From: Entamoeba histolytica HM-1:IMSS
Taxonomy: Eukaryota > Evosea > Mastigamoebida > Endamoebidae
Direction of reading: 5' to 3'
DNA: 64,000 nucleotides
Assembly: GCF_000208925.1 (NCBI RefSeq)
Contig: NW_001914916.1
Coordinates: 1 to 64,000 of the forward strand
In this document: piece after piece, positions 1 through 10,531 of the stretch
Numbering within the stretch: the first letter of the stretch is position 1
Layout of the letters: every line of letters begins with the position of its first letter
Position numbers and translations under genes: made by a program
Notes under the pieces: generated by a model
What the model saw: only the letters and a program-made list of their open reading frames with translations
The model's database searches: none
What the model was told of the DNA's origin: nothing

Positions 1-58
1 AAGAAGAAGATGGTGAATATTCTCAAGTATTGAAAATCAAAAAGAAGAAGATAGAAGG

Positions 59-274
59 ATGCAATTTAAAATATTAATGGGATTTGTTAATGAATTTGTA
101 GACCAAGCCATCTCCTATTTTGATGAGAGTATTCCTAATAGAGTACATTCAGAAGATTATTTTGATGAACTCGATGGTATTGAAGAAGATACTGATGAAG
201 AGTTTTTAGAAAGAATGGAAGAAGAAGAAATTCCAGACCATCTTCAAAATCCACCTGATTGTAATGCTCAGTAA
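59..274 (+). CDS. C-terminal part of an acidic protein, left-edge gene (product unknown)
   Basis: The frame is open from about position 17 to the stop at 272-274, with an ATG at 59. It gives 71 residues whose second half is strongly acidic (runs of D and E around residues 32-57) and which ends in a short polar tail. A TGA lies in the same frame at 14-16. A different frame, also acidic and Lys-rich, is open from the window edge, so the gene probably begins outside the window and reaches this frame through an intron or frame change that I could not place. GT...TAG pairs ending at 101 give no convincing join. No family is recognised. The 59 ATG start is therefore provisional. Confidence 0.4.
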   Translation: MQFKILMGFVNEFVDQAISYFDESIPNRVHSEDYFDELDGIEEDTDEEFLERMEEEEIPDHLQNPPDCNAQ

Positions 275-2689
275 AATTTTATGTATGTATGATTTTACAT
301 GAACTGATTGATTGTCTTTTTTGATGTCTGTTGTCTCTGTTTAAATTTTGATTTGTTAAAAAGAAGAAGACAACATTGTTTTATTTCGATTTTAATTTAT
401 TTTCTATTTATCTTTTCAAAAACTATCTTTCTTTAATTAACACATTGTACTTTCTTTCTATTTGGTTTTTCCATTCTTTTTATTCTTTTATTAATTCAAA
501 TTATCTAACCGTTGTATTAATTTCTTTATAAATACTTTTTATCCTTTTTCTTTTATTTCTTTGCTTTAAATGATTTTAATTTTTTTATGAAAAAAGACTT
601 TTATGTTTGTTTTTAAAATTCATTCTACTGTTTATTCATGTCATTTTATTTAAGACAGTAACATTCTATAAAATAGTATCATAAAGTATAATTGAAAAGA
701 ATTTACCTATGAAGGAAATTAAATAAAAACTCTTCTTAATTCTTTTTCAAATGGATTTAATAACTAAGATATTTATTGTTGAGCCATATCTTTTTGTATA
801 TATACTAATGCTAATATAACATAAATATTATGAGGATAATACATCTTAACAATTTCATAAAATGAGAATATTTGAAAAGTGTATTAAGGGATGTATTAGA
901 AACCAATAAAAAGAATAAAAATTGTTGAAAAAGGTTCACCAAAGTGTGAACAATAATGGAATTTGTAACATAATGAAATAAAAAAGATTTATTGATGATT
1001 AATACTCAACAAATAAAACAATGGAATGAAAGAAAAGATACAAAAATAAGTTAATGACACCAGAAATTGTATTTTAATTTTTTGCATCATAGCAATTCAT
1101 AACATGAACTAAGTATAGATTTAATTGAATAAAACCAAAATATTCAAATAACAGGAAATTATTCAAATAAGAGTCATAAAAAAGAAGACAAATTATGGTT
1201 ATAGCATTAAAAATACAATAAAAATAATAAAAAGAGTGTTTTGATGAGTTAAACTCATATTATTTTTCAGGAATAAGTTGGTGAAGAAATTTTGAACAAA
1301 AATCTAAAATAATTAAATAAAAAGCATTATTGATATTAAAAATAAAAATACCGACATTAATTTGATATGAAATGAAGGTCAAATAAAAAAAAAGAAAAGT
1401 TACTAGAAGAAGGATAATAATAGATGGAAATTATCTTAGGAAAAGAAACAAAGAATAAAAGAAAAATAAATCTAATAATAGTTAATAACCGAATGAAATA
1501 ATTCTATAAGAATTAATAACAATAAAAAAGGTAAAATATTAAACTATTAATAGTCAAAACAAAGTGAATGAGGTTAGTATGATTTTTATTAAAATTCAGA
1601 CAAAACCCCACTAAGTCAAAAGAATGAAACTATTTAAAAAACCATTAAAAAACCTCATCACTACCAAATTTACTATCAAATAACATTTGAAACTAAAATA
1701 TTCTACAAAAATAAAAATGACAAAAAATGATATTTTTCAAAATTGCATTATTTAAAGAACTGAACAAAAAAAAATGTTCATTAAATGTTTATTTACGAAT
1801 TATAACTCATTGATTATATTACATTTGTAAATAACATAATATAATAAAAACGATTTATTAACGTGTGAGGGTGCCTGTGTTAATCAACTTTCATCGTATA
1901 AATTGTGGAAAACGTGAAAACCAACATGACATTCATAATTCATAAATAATATCGAAATATACAATTTTAATTCATTATTTTTGTTATTTGTTTTTTGGTT
2001 TAATTTCTAAAAAATTTATAAAAATTCATTTTTCTTTAATTTTTGAACTTCTATGACATTTTATAGACTTCCTCTATCAAAACGAAAGTTTTATATCTCT
2101 ATCTTATTTGATTTAATAAAATAATGTTCATCTGATAAATGAGATATAATCTTATTAAAAAACAAATCCATCTAATTAAATAAAATTATGATATTTAAAT
2201 GAAACAAAACAATCATAACAATCAAAAAAAAACTTTAATTTAGAATAATATTTAATTGAATATTAATGAGAATTAATTTGTTTTTATAAAAAATATTGTT
2301 ATATTAAAATTTTCATTAACATAATGAGTAGATCATCCAATAAAACTATTTAAAATAAAATTACATTTATTATAATGTAAAGTTTCATGTTCTATTAAGA
2401 ATAAAATAAGAATCTTGAAATAATCTTCATAAATATCTATTTTTCTCATTCATTATTTTGTGATGAAACAAACAAAACGAAACAATAAAATAAAATAAAA
2501 AGTTAATAACGTTCTATAAATAAAATATTCATAAATAAGAAAATTGATAAAATAATATTAACGAAAAAAACATCATAAGTAAAAATAGAGTCTAATTACC
2601 AAATATATGATATATATAACAAATAAAACCATTATTAACAAAAACAAACTAAAAAATGAACCAAAGGAACTTCAAAAGAATTAATATAA
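275..2689. other. 2.4 kb AT-rich intergenic DNA
   Basis: No open frame of coding character on either strand. The first 400 bases are T-rich and the rest is A-rich with many short AAT/TAA runs. A slightly more GC-rich patch sits at about 1860-1925, but it folds into nothing I recognise and is not a tRNA. A GAAC-type Entamoeba promoter motif (AATGAACC) lies at 2655-2662, about 30 bases before the next start codon. Confidence 0.6.
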
Positions 2690-3910
2690 ATGATCTTAGT
2701 GATACTATCGATTCTTATTTATTATTGTCAATCAATAGAAATTATTCAATTGACAGATATTCATTATGATATGTTAATGGATCCAAGTAAATATAATGAA
2801 ACTACATTATGTAGAGGAGAAGGATATAAAATGGATGAAAGAGTTAAGTTAGTATATAAAAAAGTACCAAAACCAGTGAATCCATATTATGGAATATATT
2901 TTTGTGATTCAAATAAAAATCTAGTAAAGGAAGCAATACAACAAAGTTATCGTACAGCTCCATATCCTGGTATTATTCTTTTAAGTGGTGATCTTGCTGG
3001 TCATTATCAAGGAGTTAATAATTCTGATGCTATTAGAGGAGTATTACAACTAGTTTCTAATAGATTTGATGGTGTTCCAATAGTATTTTCACTTGGAAAT
3101 AATGATATTAGTCCATCATATATAACAAAATGTAATGATCCAAGGTATGAACAATATTATACTCTCTTTAAATCACAAATACCAGCTTCAGAAAAAGAAG
3201 AGTTTATTAAACATGGTAGTTATATAAAACATTTTAATCAATTCTCATTATCTGTTCTTTCTATTAATACATTATTATATGGACCTAAACTTACTGGAGA
3301 TGATTGTGGCTCTATTAAATATATTGAAAAATCTTTAGAAATTGCACAGGCTAAAGGAAATAATGTATTAGTTGTTGGACATTTCCCACTTGGTGTTGCA
3401 GCATATGATTGTAAAAATTATTTAGTTCAATCAATTCAAAATGTATTAATAACAACTTTTAAAAAGTATCAAAACATTATTGTTGGATATGTATTTGGAC
3501 ATGACCATCGTTCTGAAATCAAAATAATTGATGACATTCCAATTTTAACAGCACCTGCTATTTCTCCAATATTTGGAAATACACCAGGTTATAGAGTATA
3601 TACTTATGATACTGTCAATGGTATTCTTAAAGATTATAAAGACTTTTATATGCAATTTATTCAATCAAATTTAGAATTAAAAGGTGTTTGGACAAATCCA
3701 ATGCAATTTACTCAATTGTATCATACATCAGACGCTTCTCCTTCTTCTATTAAAAAAGTATATTCTTCGTTAATTAATTCTGAACTTAATTACCTTAAAT
3801 ATACTTCGTTAGTAAATGGATTTTTTGATCCTTCTTATAAAACTCGGGAATGTGTAATGACTTCTAATACAGAAGAAGAAGCCCGTGCATGTGTTAAACT
3901 GATGTTATAA
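2690..3910 (+). CDS. Acid sphingomyelinase-like metallophosphodiesterase (secreted)
   Basis: 406 residues. An N-terminal hydrophobic stretch (residues 1-15) looks like a signal peptide, so the enzyme is probably lumenal or secreted. The calcineurin-like metallophosphoesterase motifs follow in order: TDIHYDM near residue 23, SGDLAGH near 100, GNND near 147, VVGHFPLG near 228 and GHDHRSE near 264. These supply the expected Asp, His and Asn ligands of the two-metal site. The extended N- and C-terminal parts fit the ASM/SMPDL3 group, which cleaves phosphodiester bonds in sphingomyelin or nucleotides. The GNND form, rather than GNHD/E, also occurs in yeast PPN1 endopolyphosphatases, so the substrate is open. 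Start is the only upstream ATG, with a GAAC-like motif 30 bases before it. Family call is firm; substrate is inference. Confidence 0.85.
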   Translation: MILVILSILIYYCQSIEIIQLTDIHYDMLMDPSKYNETTLCRGEGYKMDERVKLVYKKVPKPVNPYYGIYFCDSNKNLVKEAIQQSYRTAPYPGIILLSGDLAGHYQGVNNSDAIRGVLQLVSNRFDGVPIVFSLGNNDISPSYITKCNDPRYEQYYTLFKSQIPASEKEEFIKHGSYIKHFNQFSLSVLSINTLLYGPKLTGDDCGSIKYIEKSLEIAQAKGNNVLVVGHFPLGVAAYDCKNYLVQSIQNVLITTFKKYQNIIVGYVFGHDHRSEIKIIDDIPILTAPAISPIFGNTPGYRVYTYDTVNGILKDYKDFYMQFIQSNLELKGVWTNPMQFTQLYHTSDASPSSIKKVYSSLINSELNYLKYTSLVNGFFDPSYKTRECVMTSNTEEEARACVKLML

Positions 3911-4023
3911 TTGAATCATTTTCTTTTATTTTAATTTCTTATAACAAAATAATTTAAATTAATGTTAAATAAAACATAAAATTAAAATTGTTTCAAGATA
4001 AAAAGAACTTAAAAAAGAATTTA

Positions 4024-4608
4024 ATGACAACAGAGAAAGCCAATAACATTATCTCAGAAGAAAAACAATTAAAATTTGTTTTTTTTGGTTCTGATGGATG
4101 TGGAAAAAGTAATTTAATTAATGCATTGGTTGGATCAAATTATGAAGAAAATAACCCATCTCAATTAATTGACTTTAAAAGTTTAGCAGTAAAAAAAGGA
4201 AATAAAGTTTTAAAAATTACGTTTTGGGATACTCCTAGACAAATATCTTTTTTTGGACCAACTCCATATTATCGTGGAGCTGATTTAATTGGTTTGGTTA
4301 TAGATTCTAGTATTCCTTTTGAACCTAAAAAGATTAATGACTGGTTAACTTTTATTGAACGTGATAATCCTAGTTCTACTATTCCAATTATTCTTATTTT
4401 ATGTAAAGCTGATATTGAAATACCAAATATAAAGAAAGACCTTATTAATTTCTCTACAAAAGAACATTACCCTTATTTTATTACTTCAGCAAAATTACAT
4501 ACAGGCATAGATGAGCTATTATCAAGTATGGTAGAACTTGCATTAAATCGTCCAATTGAATTATCAATTCCTATTGAACAACCAAAACAAAAAGAGAGAT
4601 GTCAATAA
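4024..4608 (+). CDS. Atypical Rab-like small GTPase
   Basis: 194 residues from the ATG at 4024. The frame is open a little further upstream but with no ATG. A Ras-superfamily G domain is clear: P-loop GSDGCGKS near residue 23, WDTPR at the G3 position, LCKAD at G4 and TSAK at G5. G3 is normally DTAGQ and G4 normally NKxD, so both departures are notable. Loss of the G3 Gly and catalytic Gln suggests altered or absent GTP hydrolysis. The C terminus ends KERCQ, with one Cys but neither a CaaX nor a CC prenylation signal, so membrane anchoring is uncertain. It lies 113 bases after the phosphodiesterase gene and 90 before the next, all on the same strand. Rab-like is the best fit; a specific subfamily cannot be named. 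Confidence 0.75.
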   Translation: MTTEKANNIISEEKQLKFVFFGSDGCGKSNLINALVGSNYEENNPSQLIDFKSLAVKKGNKVLKITFWDTPRQISFFGPTPYYRGADLIGLVIDSSIPFEPKKINDWLTFIERDNPSSTIPIILILCKADIEIPNIKKDLINFSTKEHYPYFITSAKLHTGIDELLSSMVELALNRPIELSIPIEQPKQKERCQ

Positions 4609-4698
4609 CTTCGTTTTGTACTTTTTACCATTAAAATATTAATACCTTTACTATTAATTTACTATTTGTTGAACTTTAACTTTTTAAAGAAGAAAGAG

Positions 4699-6567
4699 AT
4701 GAACACAATAAAATGGATCATACTCATTCTTTGCTTTGTTGGATGGTATTTTTTAACTAAAACCCAATCAATTTCATCTTTAGAATTATTATTTGAACAT
4801 CCTTATCAAGGGAATTGGCAATCTGAATTAAATGCTGTTCCTTTAATAACAGACATTGATGGTGATGGAAAAAATGATCTTGTTGTTGCTCCGTTTATGT
4901 CACAAAAGATTTCTATATATTCATTTAATCAAGGGAAATTAACTTTAAAGAAAGAAACCTCTATTCCTAATACTACTAATGTAATTTATTTGACAAGTGG
5001 CTATGAAAAAGAGTACAAAGAAAATCTACGAAGGGAACAAGTAATCATTGTTGTTTTAAGAAATTTTGAAGTTAGGTGTTATACTTCTGACTTAAAATTA
5101 CGATGGAAACAACAAATTTACTCTTCTCTTGCACAACCATATGTTCAAGAAGTAAGTGGAGTTGTTATACCATATCAAATACAAACAAAATACCAAGGAG
5201 CGGTTATTACAGCATTTAGAACATCAAATGATAAAGCATTTGTTGGAAATAGAGCTGATACAGCATTTGAGTGGGATGAAAGAAATGATTTCAATAAACC
5301 AATAATTGAACAAAATGAAAATAGTATGGATGATGGTGGATTTGTTCCTGAGCTAATTGAACATATGAATTATTATGCTTTTAGTATAAAAGATGGACAA
5401 GTCATTTGGCAACATGAACGAGATGATGAAGACCAAAATGATTTACAACTAGTTCACCAAGAAGATAATTTAGAAGTATATAAGAACCTAAAAATGGGTA
5501 AAAGTATATTACATGACTTCGATACTATTCAGTGGCATGAATTCCATGATTGTATATTCCAGAATTTACCTCATACATGGTCTTCATATTATGATACTCA
5601 TATTGTTCCTGCACATTTTAGTAGAGATATTATTAATAACCCAACAGAATATATTCATCCTAAACATTCAATTTATAACAGCTTTAATCATTTTGATCTT
5701 ATTAAGAATCCTAATGTTCTTGTTGTACATCATATGAATGGAATTGAAGTTATCCATCTTTTTACTGGAAAACCATTACTTCATGTCACGTTATTAACTT
5801 CAACTATATCTGCTGCATCATCATTTGCAGACATTGATGGAGATGATGAACTAAACGAAGTATATACTCATGCCAATTTACAATATAGTGAATTAGAACA
5901 AACAGGAGATGATTATTCATGTTACGTTCATGCCACAGTAGTAAATACTAATGATGACTTATTTTTATTTAACTTGTGCGAACAACAACAAAGATTTAAT
6001 TTATTTAGAAAACAATCAAATACAGAAAAACAATTCTTTCAAGTATTACCTCCTTTATTAATTCCAAATAATGGTAAAGCACACGATGGTAGACCAACAT
6101 ACGATATTTATACATTAAGTAATAATGGATTATTAACTGCACTTCATAATGATGGAACATTGTTATGGAATAAAATGTTACCAGTTAATTGGGAATTAAA
6201 CCAAGTAGATTTAATTACTTTTAAACCAAGTTTTCATTTATTCCAATATTCATATAAAAATCAAACCTCTTCTTTTATTTATATTCAAGGAGATAATGAA
6301 ATTTGTATATTAGACTTAAATGGAAATCTAATTGGTTCAGAAAATTTAAAAACAAAAATGAAACCAATTATGCCACCAATATTTGGTGATTTAACAAATG
6401 ATATGAAAACTGACATTTTATTTATTACTGAACACTCTCTAGTCGCTTATCATTTTGAATTACTTCCCTCTATTGAGTTTTTACCTATTTGCATTTCATT
6501 TATTGTCTTAATGATTTCTTACAACATTTATTTAGTCGTAATAAATTATTATAAAAAGATAGAATAA
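4699..6567 (+). CDS. FG-GAP (integrin-alpha-like) repeat membrane protein
   Basis: 622 residues from the ATG at 4699. The upstream in-frame codons lack an ATG, and a GAAC-like motif lies in this short leader. A hydrophobic segment at residues 5-22 is a signal anchor or signal peptide. A calcium-binding FG-GAP signature (DIDGDGKNDLVV) follows at about residue 53, with a second related DIDGDDELNEV near residue 380 and a weaker third (GDLTNDMKTDILF) near 570. A single membrane segment near residues 590-612 is followed by a short basic tail (NYYKKIE). This architecture, a beta-propeller ectodomain with a C-terminal anchor, resembles plant DEX1 and animal FAM234/ITFG proteins. Role unknown; probably lumenal or surface-exposed adhesion or trafficking. 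Confidence 0.7.
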   Translation: MNTIKWIILILCFVGWYFLTKTQSISSLELLFEHPYQGNWQSELNAVPLITDIDGDGKNDLVVAPFMSQKISIYSFNQGKLTLKKETSIPNTTNVIYLTSGYEKEYKENLRREQVIIVVLRNFEVRCYTSDLKLRWKQQIYSSLAQPYVQEVSGVVIPYQIQTKYQGAVITAFRTSNDKAFVGNRADTAFEWDERNDFNKPIIEQNENSMDDGGFVPELIEHMNYYAFSIKDGQVIWQHERDDEDQNDLQLVHQEDNLEVYKNLKMGKSILHDFDTIQWHEFHDCIFQNLPHTWSSYYDTHIVPAHFSRDIINNPTEYIHPKHSIYNSFNHFDLIKNPNVLVVHHMNGIEVIHLFTGKPLLHVTLLTSTISAASSFADIDGDDELNEVYTHANLQYSELEQTGDDYSCYVHATVVNTNDDLFLFNLCEQQQRFNLFRKQSNTEKQFFQVLPPLLIPNNGKAHDGRPTYDIYTLSNNGLLTALHNDGTLLWNKMLPVNWELNQVDLITFKPSFHLFQYSYKNQTSSFIYIQGDNEICILDLNGNLIGSENLKTKMKPIMPPIFGDLTNDMKTDILFITEHSLVAYHFELLPSIEFLPICISFIVLMISYNIYLVVINYYKKIE

Positions 6568-6677
6568 TTAATTCTTCCTTTTATACTTAATTATTGTTAT
6601 TTATATTTAAAAAACCTCTGATTAACTTTAAAAAATGAATTACTAAAAGGAATAAAAAGAGCAATGGTGAAATAGAC

Positions 6678-7337
6678 TTAATTTATTTCATCGTCATCAT
6701 CATAGATAATTTCTTCACCATCTCCAACATCATCAAACATATCAATATCCATTGAACATTTTAAATCATACCCCCTTGCTTTCTCTATTTGTTTTTGATG
6801 TTCAATACGGTCTGTGTCAGGGTGTGGTATTTTAATGAATGATGGAAGTGAAGCACGTCCTTTTAAACTTACTTCTTTACATCGTTTTAAATATTCTTTA
6901 TTATGATCTCTGCATTGAACCATAGCATCTGTGTTTGCTGGAGAATACATATTTGGATCACACAACATTGACTGAACACTTAACAAAATACTACTAACAC
7001 TTTGTGTTGGTAACCATCGCTCTGAAGCTAATTCACCAGACATTTCATCTTCTCCTGGTGGGTGAAGAATACTAATACAAACTTTACCATCTGGATATAC
7101 ATTTGGATGCCAAAACTCACTTTTAAACACTAATTTTGGTGGGTTAGAAGGAAAATCATCAGGGAAGAACATTCTTAAATTAAATACACCTCCTTCATAT
7201 GGTGTTTGTGTTGGTCCTTCCATCCAAATATTCCATTCAAATATATTATCTTCTGAGGCATATTCAACATAAATACCTTCTAATGGGTCTTTGATAATTG
7301 ACTTATAATTACTTTGGATAAACTTTGCTGCTGACAT
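6678..7337 (-). CDS. CDC34: Ubiquitin-conjugating enzyme E2, CDC34/UBE2R type
   Basis: 219 residues. The UBC fold is complete: HPN at residues 77-79, catalytic Cys87 in GKVCISILHPP, then the acidic-loop insertion (GEDEMSGELASERW) that marks CDC34/UBE2R and UBE2G enzymes. The tail after the fold is acidic and ends in a DDDDE cluster, as in CDC34, where it binds the basic canyon of the SCF cullin. The expected role is transfer of ubiquitin onto SCF substrates in cytosol and nucleus, including Lys48 chains. The gene is convergent with the FG-GAP gene, 110 bases apart. UBE2G2 is the main alternative, but it lacks the acidic tail. Confident in the family and fairly confident in the CDC34 assignment. 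Confidence 0.85.
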   Translation of the reverse strand: MSAAKFIQSNYKSIIKDPLEGIYVEYASEDNIFEWNIWMEGPTQTPYEGGVFNLRMFFPDDFPSNPPKLVFKSEFWHPNVYPDGKVCISILHPPGEDEMSGELASERWLPTQSVSSILLSVQSMLCDPNMYSPANTDAMVQCRDHNKEYLKRCKEVSLKGRASLPSFIKIPHPDTDRIEHQKQIEKARGYDLKCSMDIDMFDDVGDGEEIIYDDDDEIN

Positions 7338-7578
7338 CCTTTTCTATTTTTTTGAGTTATGTTAGTGGATTTACTTATTTGATTTATTATAATTTAATTT
7401 AAATCATATATTTTTACTATATTTCTTTCTAACTTAAAATTTAAAAATCTTCTATTGATTAAACTAAAATATAATATATATTTCATTATTTTTCATCTTC
7501 TTATTAAAAAAAATAACATTAATTTGAAAATGTATTATTTTATTTTTTAAAATAGTAGAAAATAAAAAATATAATTAA

Positions 7579-8160
7579 TTAATTAAATGAGTAAATGTAT
7601 AATGCTAATATTACTATAGCAATAATAAGAATTATTATTAAAAATATTATTACATTCACATTACCCTTTGGAGTTAATTTTATGGGTTGTTGAATAGTAT
7701 TATTATGAGTTTCTATTGTTGTGGCTGATGGAAATGAAATTTCCTTTTGATTCATTTTTTGTTGTTCTTTCCTTTTAACTCTTTCTAATAACATTTCTAT
7801 TCTATTCTTTTCTTTTATTAATGGTGGTGGAAGATAATTTGAACCATCTCCTAATTCAGCCAAGATTTTTTCTAACTCTTCTTTCGTATATTCAACAGAT
7901 GGTGAACCAACAATAGCAGGAGTAGAATATGAATGGTTCTGGTCATGAGGTAAAGGGATAACTTCTCTTTTTATAATCCCTTGTTTTTCCTTCTCTGACA
8001 CTTTTTTTTCTTTTTTCTTATTTTCTTTATTTTGTTTTACTGCCTTAGTTTTTACCTTTTTTGGTTTCTTTTCTTTCCCTACTGTATGCCATTCTTCTCT
8101 AAAAATTAATACTTCTTCTTTTCTTCTTGTCTTTTCATCGTCTATAAAAAATAAATTCAT
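7579..8160 (-). CDS. Lys-rich tail-anchored membrane protein, unknown
   Basis: 193 residues from the ATG at 8160. The N-terminal two thirds is very Lys/Glu-rich and probably disordered or helical (runs of KK and EK near residues 30-65). A helical region with LEKILAEL and LLERVKRK follows. The last 23 residues are a strongly hydrophobic segment rich in Ile (FLIIILIIAIVILALYIY) with only a few residues beyond it. That is a tail-anchored topology, with the bulk of the protein cytosolic. No family is recognised. It could be a SNARE-like or ER adaptor protein, but no SNARE heptad layer with a central Gln or Arg is evident. Confidence 0.6.
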   Translation of the reverse strand: MNLFFIDDEKTRRKEEVLIFREEWHTVGKEKKPKKVKTKAVKQNKENKKKEKKVSEKEKQGIIKREVIPLPHDQNHSYSTPAIVGSPSVEYTKEELEKILAELGDGSNYLPPPLIKEKNRIEMLLERVKRKEQQKMNQKEISFPSATTIETHNNTIQQPIKLTPKGNVNVIIFLIIILIIAIVILALYIYSFN

Positions 8161-8386
8161 CACTTACAAACTCCTCCATTCCAAAACCTTTTTGATAATT
8201 TTTAGTTTGTTATTTCGACTTTTCTTTTGATTCTTTCAAACTCCGTTTCTATTTTTCAATCATACATTTCCTTTTTTTAGATACTTTAATACGAATATAC
8301 TTATTTTTTTTTTATATTTATTAATCTCTTATTAAAAAATTAGTAACAAAAATTAATATAACATAAAAATAACTTTTTATTAGAAG

Positions 8387-10321
8387 TTACTCATTAGAAA
8401 AATTTTCACAATCAGATAACCAGCTTTCATCATTGTAATTATCAAAGTCCATTTCAAATCGTACAAATGAAACATTAATTTTTTTTGAACTCTTTTTATT
8501 TAATTTTTTGGTTACTTTTTTACTTCTTTTCAACGTATTTGAAGAGTTATTAACGGTTGTTTCTTTTGTTTCATTAGTTGTTAATTTTTGATTAGTGTCT
8601 TTCTTACATTTAGATAATTCATCATTCTTTGAATTATTTTCAGAAGTTAATTCTTCTTTTGTAACTTCTCCAACCACAAAATCTCTCTTACTTGCTTCTT
8701 TATAAGTAATATCTTTTTTTAATGGAATACTTTTCTGTACAACTTCTTTAATGACATTATTATCATCATCGTCTAAACTCTTTGTTTTTTTTATTATTTT
8801 CTTTTTTTGGACTGAAGACTTAGTAGTTTCTTTTTTTGGTTGTTCATCATCATTCAAGGATATTGTCTTTTTTATGACTTTTTTTTTATGAAACAATGGA
8901 CTTTCTTTTATTTCGTGATCATCATTAAAGTTTAATGTCTTTTTGATCACTTTTTTCTTCTGAGTGTTTATCTTTTTTGTTTTGATTTCTGAATCTTCAT
9001 CATCATTAAAATGAAGTGTCTTTTTTATGATCTTCTTTTTAATTGTTTTTGTTTGTTCTTTTTCCTCATCACTATCTTCAAAACTAATACTTTTCTTAAT
9101 CACTTTTTTCTTACAAACTTTTCCTTTCTCTTCATTAGTTAATTCTTTTTGAATTATTCCATACTTAAATTTCATTTCAACTTCTGGATTTTCTCTATTT
9201 CTTCTGAAACAATGAGCCATAGTTATAGGTTGTTCATCTTTTGTATATAGTTCTTTATCAACTATCATCATTGTTGTTTTTCCTGGTTTTTCTCTGATTA
9301 CTTTTCTTTCATATAAATTATGATTTTCATTTTTTATTTCTTCTAAAGAGTTGTTATCACTTAAATCATCTTGTTTTATTGTTTTGACAACTTTTTTCTT
9401 TATTATTTTTTTAATTCCTTTATTTTCAGTCTTTTGTTGTATTTTTGTTTTTAATTCACCAGTTTTTCTATCTCTTTTAAACATTCTTTGACAAATAACT
9501 TCAACTTCCCTTTTATTTAATCCATTTTCTAATGAATTAGTTAATAAATTTCCAGATTTAAAGACATCTATTTCCATTTCATTAAAAGCAATTTTTTGAG
9601 CAATTGTTCTTCCTTTCTTAGAAAACTTTGTAGCATGGTTATGAATAAAACTAGACAAAACCATAGAATTAAGAACGTTTTCTAGTTTGGGTTGTTGTGT
9701 AATAATTGTATGACCTCCAACAAACTCTTCATTTTCAGAACTAGTTTTTTTAATAACTTTTGTTTTTTTAACACGTTTAGGTTCTTGGTTAATAACATTA
9801 ATTTGCTTCTTTTCTTCTCCATTCATTCTATTTCTTTTAAATGAGCGTTGAGTAAATACTATTGGTTCTTCTTCATTTGTGTATTTCACTTGATATATTT
9901 TATTGTTTAGTTTTTGTTTATTTAATTGATTTAAATCTCTTTGTGATTCATTTTGTGAGTTGTGTAATTCTGAAGATATAATAAATTCTGGGTCATCACT
10001 TTCTTCTTCAAAACTAATTGTTTTTGTTATTTTTTTCTTTTTACATTTCTTTACAGGAACATTCCTTTCATTCAACTCATTATTAACAATTTTTTCTTTT
10101 CCATCTCTGGTTCTTTTAAATTGTCTTTTTGTAAAGATAAGAAATTCCCCTTCTAATTTTAATCCTTGTAAAGGTGAATTTTCTGCTTTTTCTTCTTTTT
10201 GTTGAACTTTTGTATTTCTTTTTACATTTTGATTTGGAGGTGTTGAAGGTTCTTCTACTTTCTTTTCATACTCATCATCATCAGTAAGTTTGATTGTTTT
10301 TTTGATTATCTTTTTCGGCAT
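8387..10321 (-). CDS. Lys-rich protein built from two kinds of short repeat, unknown
   Basis: 644 residues, highly basic with acidic patches, no membrane segment and probably largely disordered. Two repeat types are visible. Type 1 has a core like FKRxRxxGE and occurs four times, near residues 68, 162, 282 and 378 (QFKRTRDGKEK, SFKRNRMNGEEK, MFKRDRKTGELK and CFRRNRENPEVE). Type 2 is KKKVIKKTxSFxDDxE, found at residues 1-17, near 93, and then in a dense array of about seven between residues 400 and 530. Basic KKxIKK blocks alternate with Ser/Asp blocks that look like casein-kinase-2 sites, so nuclear or nucleolar location is plausible. No family is recognised. Same-strand neighbours are the RhoGEF gene upstream and the tail-anchored gene downstream. 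Confidence 0.6.
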   Translation of the reverse strand: MPKKIIKKTIKLTDDDEYEKKVEEPSTPPNQNVKRNTKVQQKEEKAENSPLQGLKLEGEFLIFTKRQFKRTRDGKEKIVNNELNERNVPVKKCKKKKITKTISFEEESDDPEFIISSELHNSQNESQRDLNQLNKQKLNNKIYQVKYTNEEEPIVFTQRSFKRNRMNGEEKKQINVINQEPKRVKKTKVIKKTSSENEEFVGGHTIITQQPKLENVLNSMVLSSFIHNHATKFSKKGRTIAQKIAFNEMEIDVFKSGNLLTNSLENGLNKREVEVICQRMFKRDRKTGELKTKIQQKTENKGIKKIIKKKVVKTIKQDDLSDNNSLEEIKNENHNLYERKVIREKPGKTTMMIVDKELYTKDEQPITMAHCFRRNRENPEVEMKFKYGIIQKELTNEEKGKVCKKKVIKKSISFEDSDEEKEQTKTIKKKIIKKTLHFNDDEDSEIKTKKINTQKKKVIKKTLNFNDDHEIKESPLFHKKKVIKKTISLNDDEQPKKETTKSSVQKKKIIKKTKSLDDDDNNVIKEVVQKSIPLKKDITYKEASKRDFVVGEVTKEELTSENNSKNDELSKCKKDTNQKLTTNETKETTVNNSSNTLKRSKKVTKKLNKKSSKKINVSFVRFEMDFDNYNDESWLSDCENFSNE

Positions 10322-10531
10322 ATTATTTAACTTGTTTTTATTTTTTAGTTCTATTTTTTGTTATTTTAGTTATTGTTAAAAAAAAATAAAAATTTTTAAT
10401 AAGTTTATTAATATTTACTAAAATGTTTATTGTTAAATTTTGTATGAAACAACAGTCTTTATGACAAAGCAAAGTAACATCTTTCTTAGGACTTTTTTAT
10501 TGAGATATATTCTTTTCATTTTTTCTTTTCA

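Noticed and set aside
27..101. Intron joining the left-edge acidic frames
   Set aside because: GT at 27 or 13 and TAG at 101: the first gives the wrong phase and the second has a non-consensus 5' site; left unresolved.
1860..1925. GC-richer patch as a tRNA or small RNA gene
   Set aside because: No cloverleaf or stable stem could be drawn on either strand.
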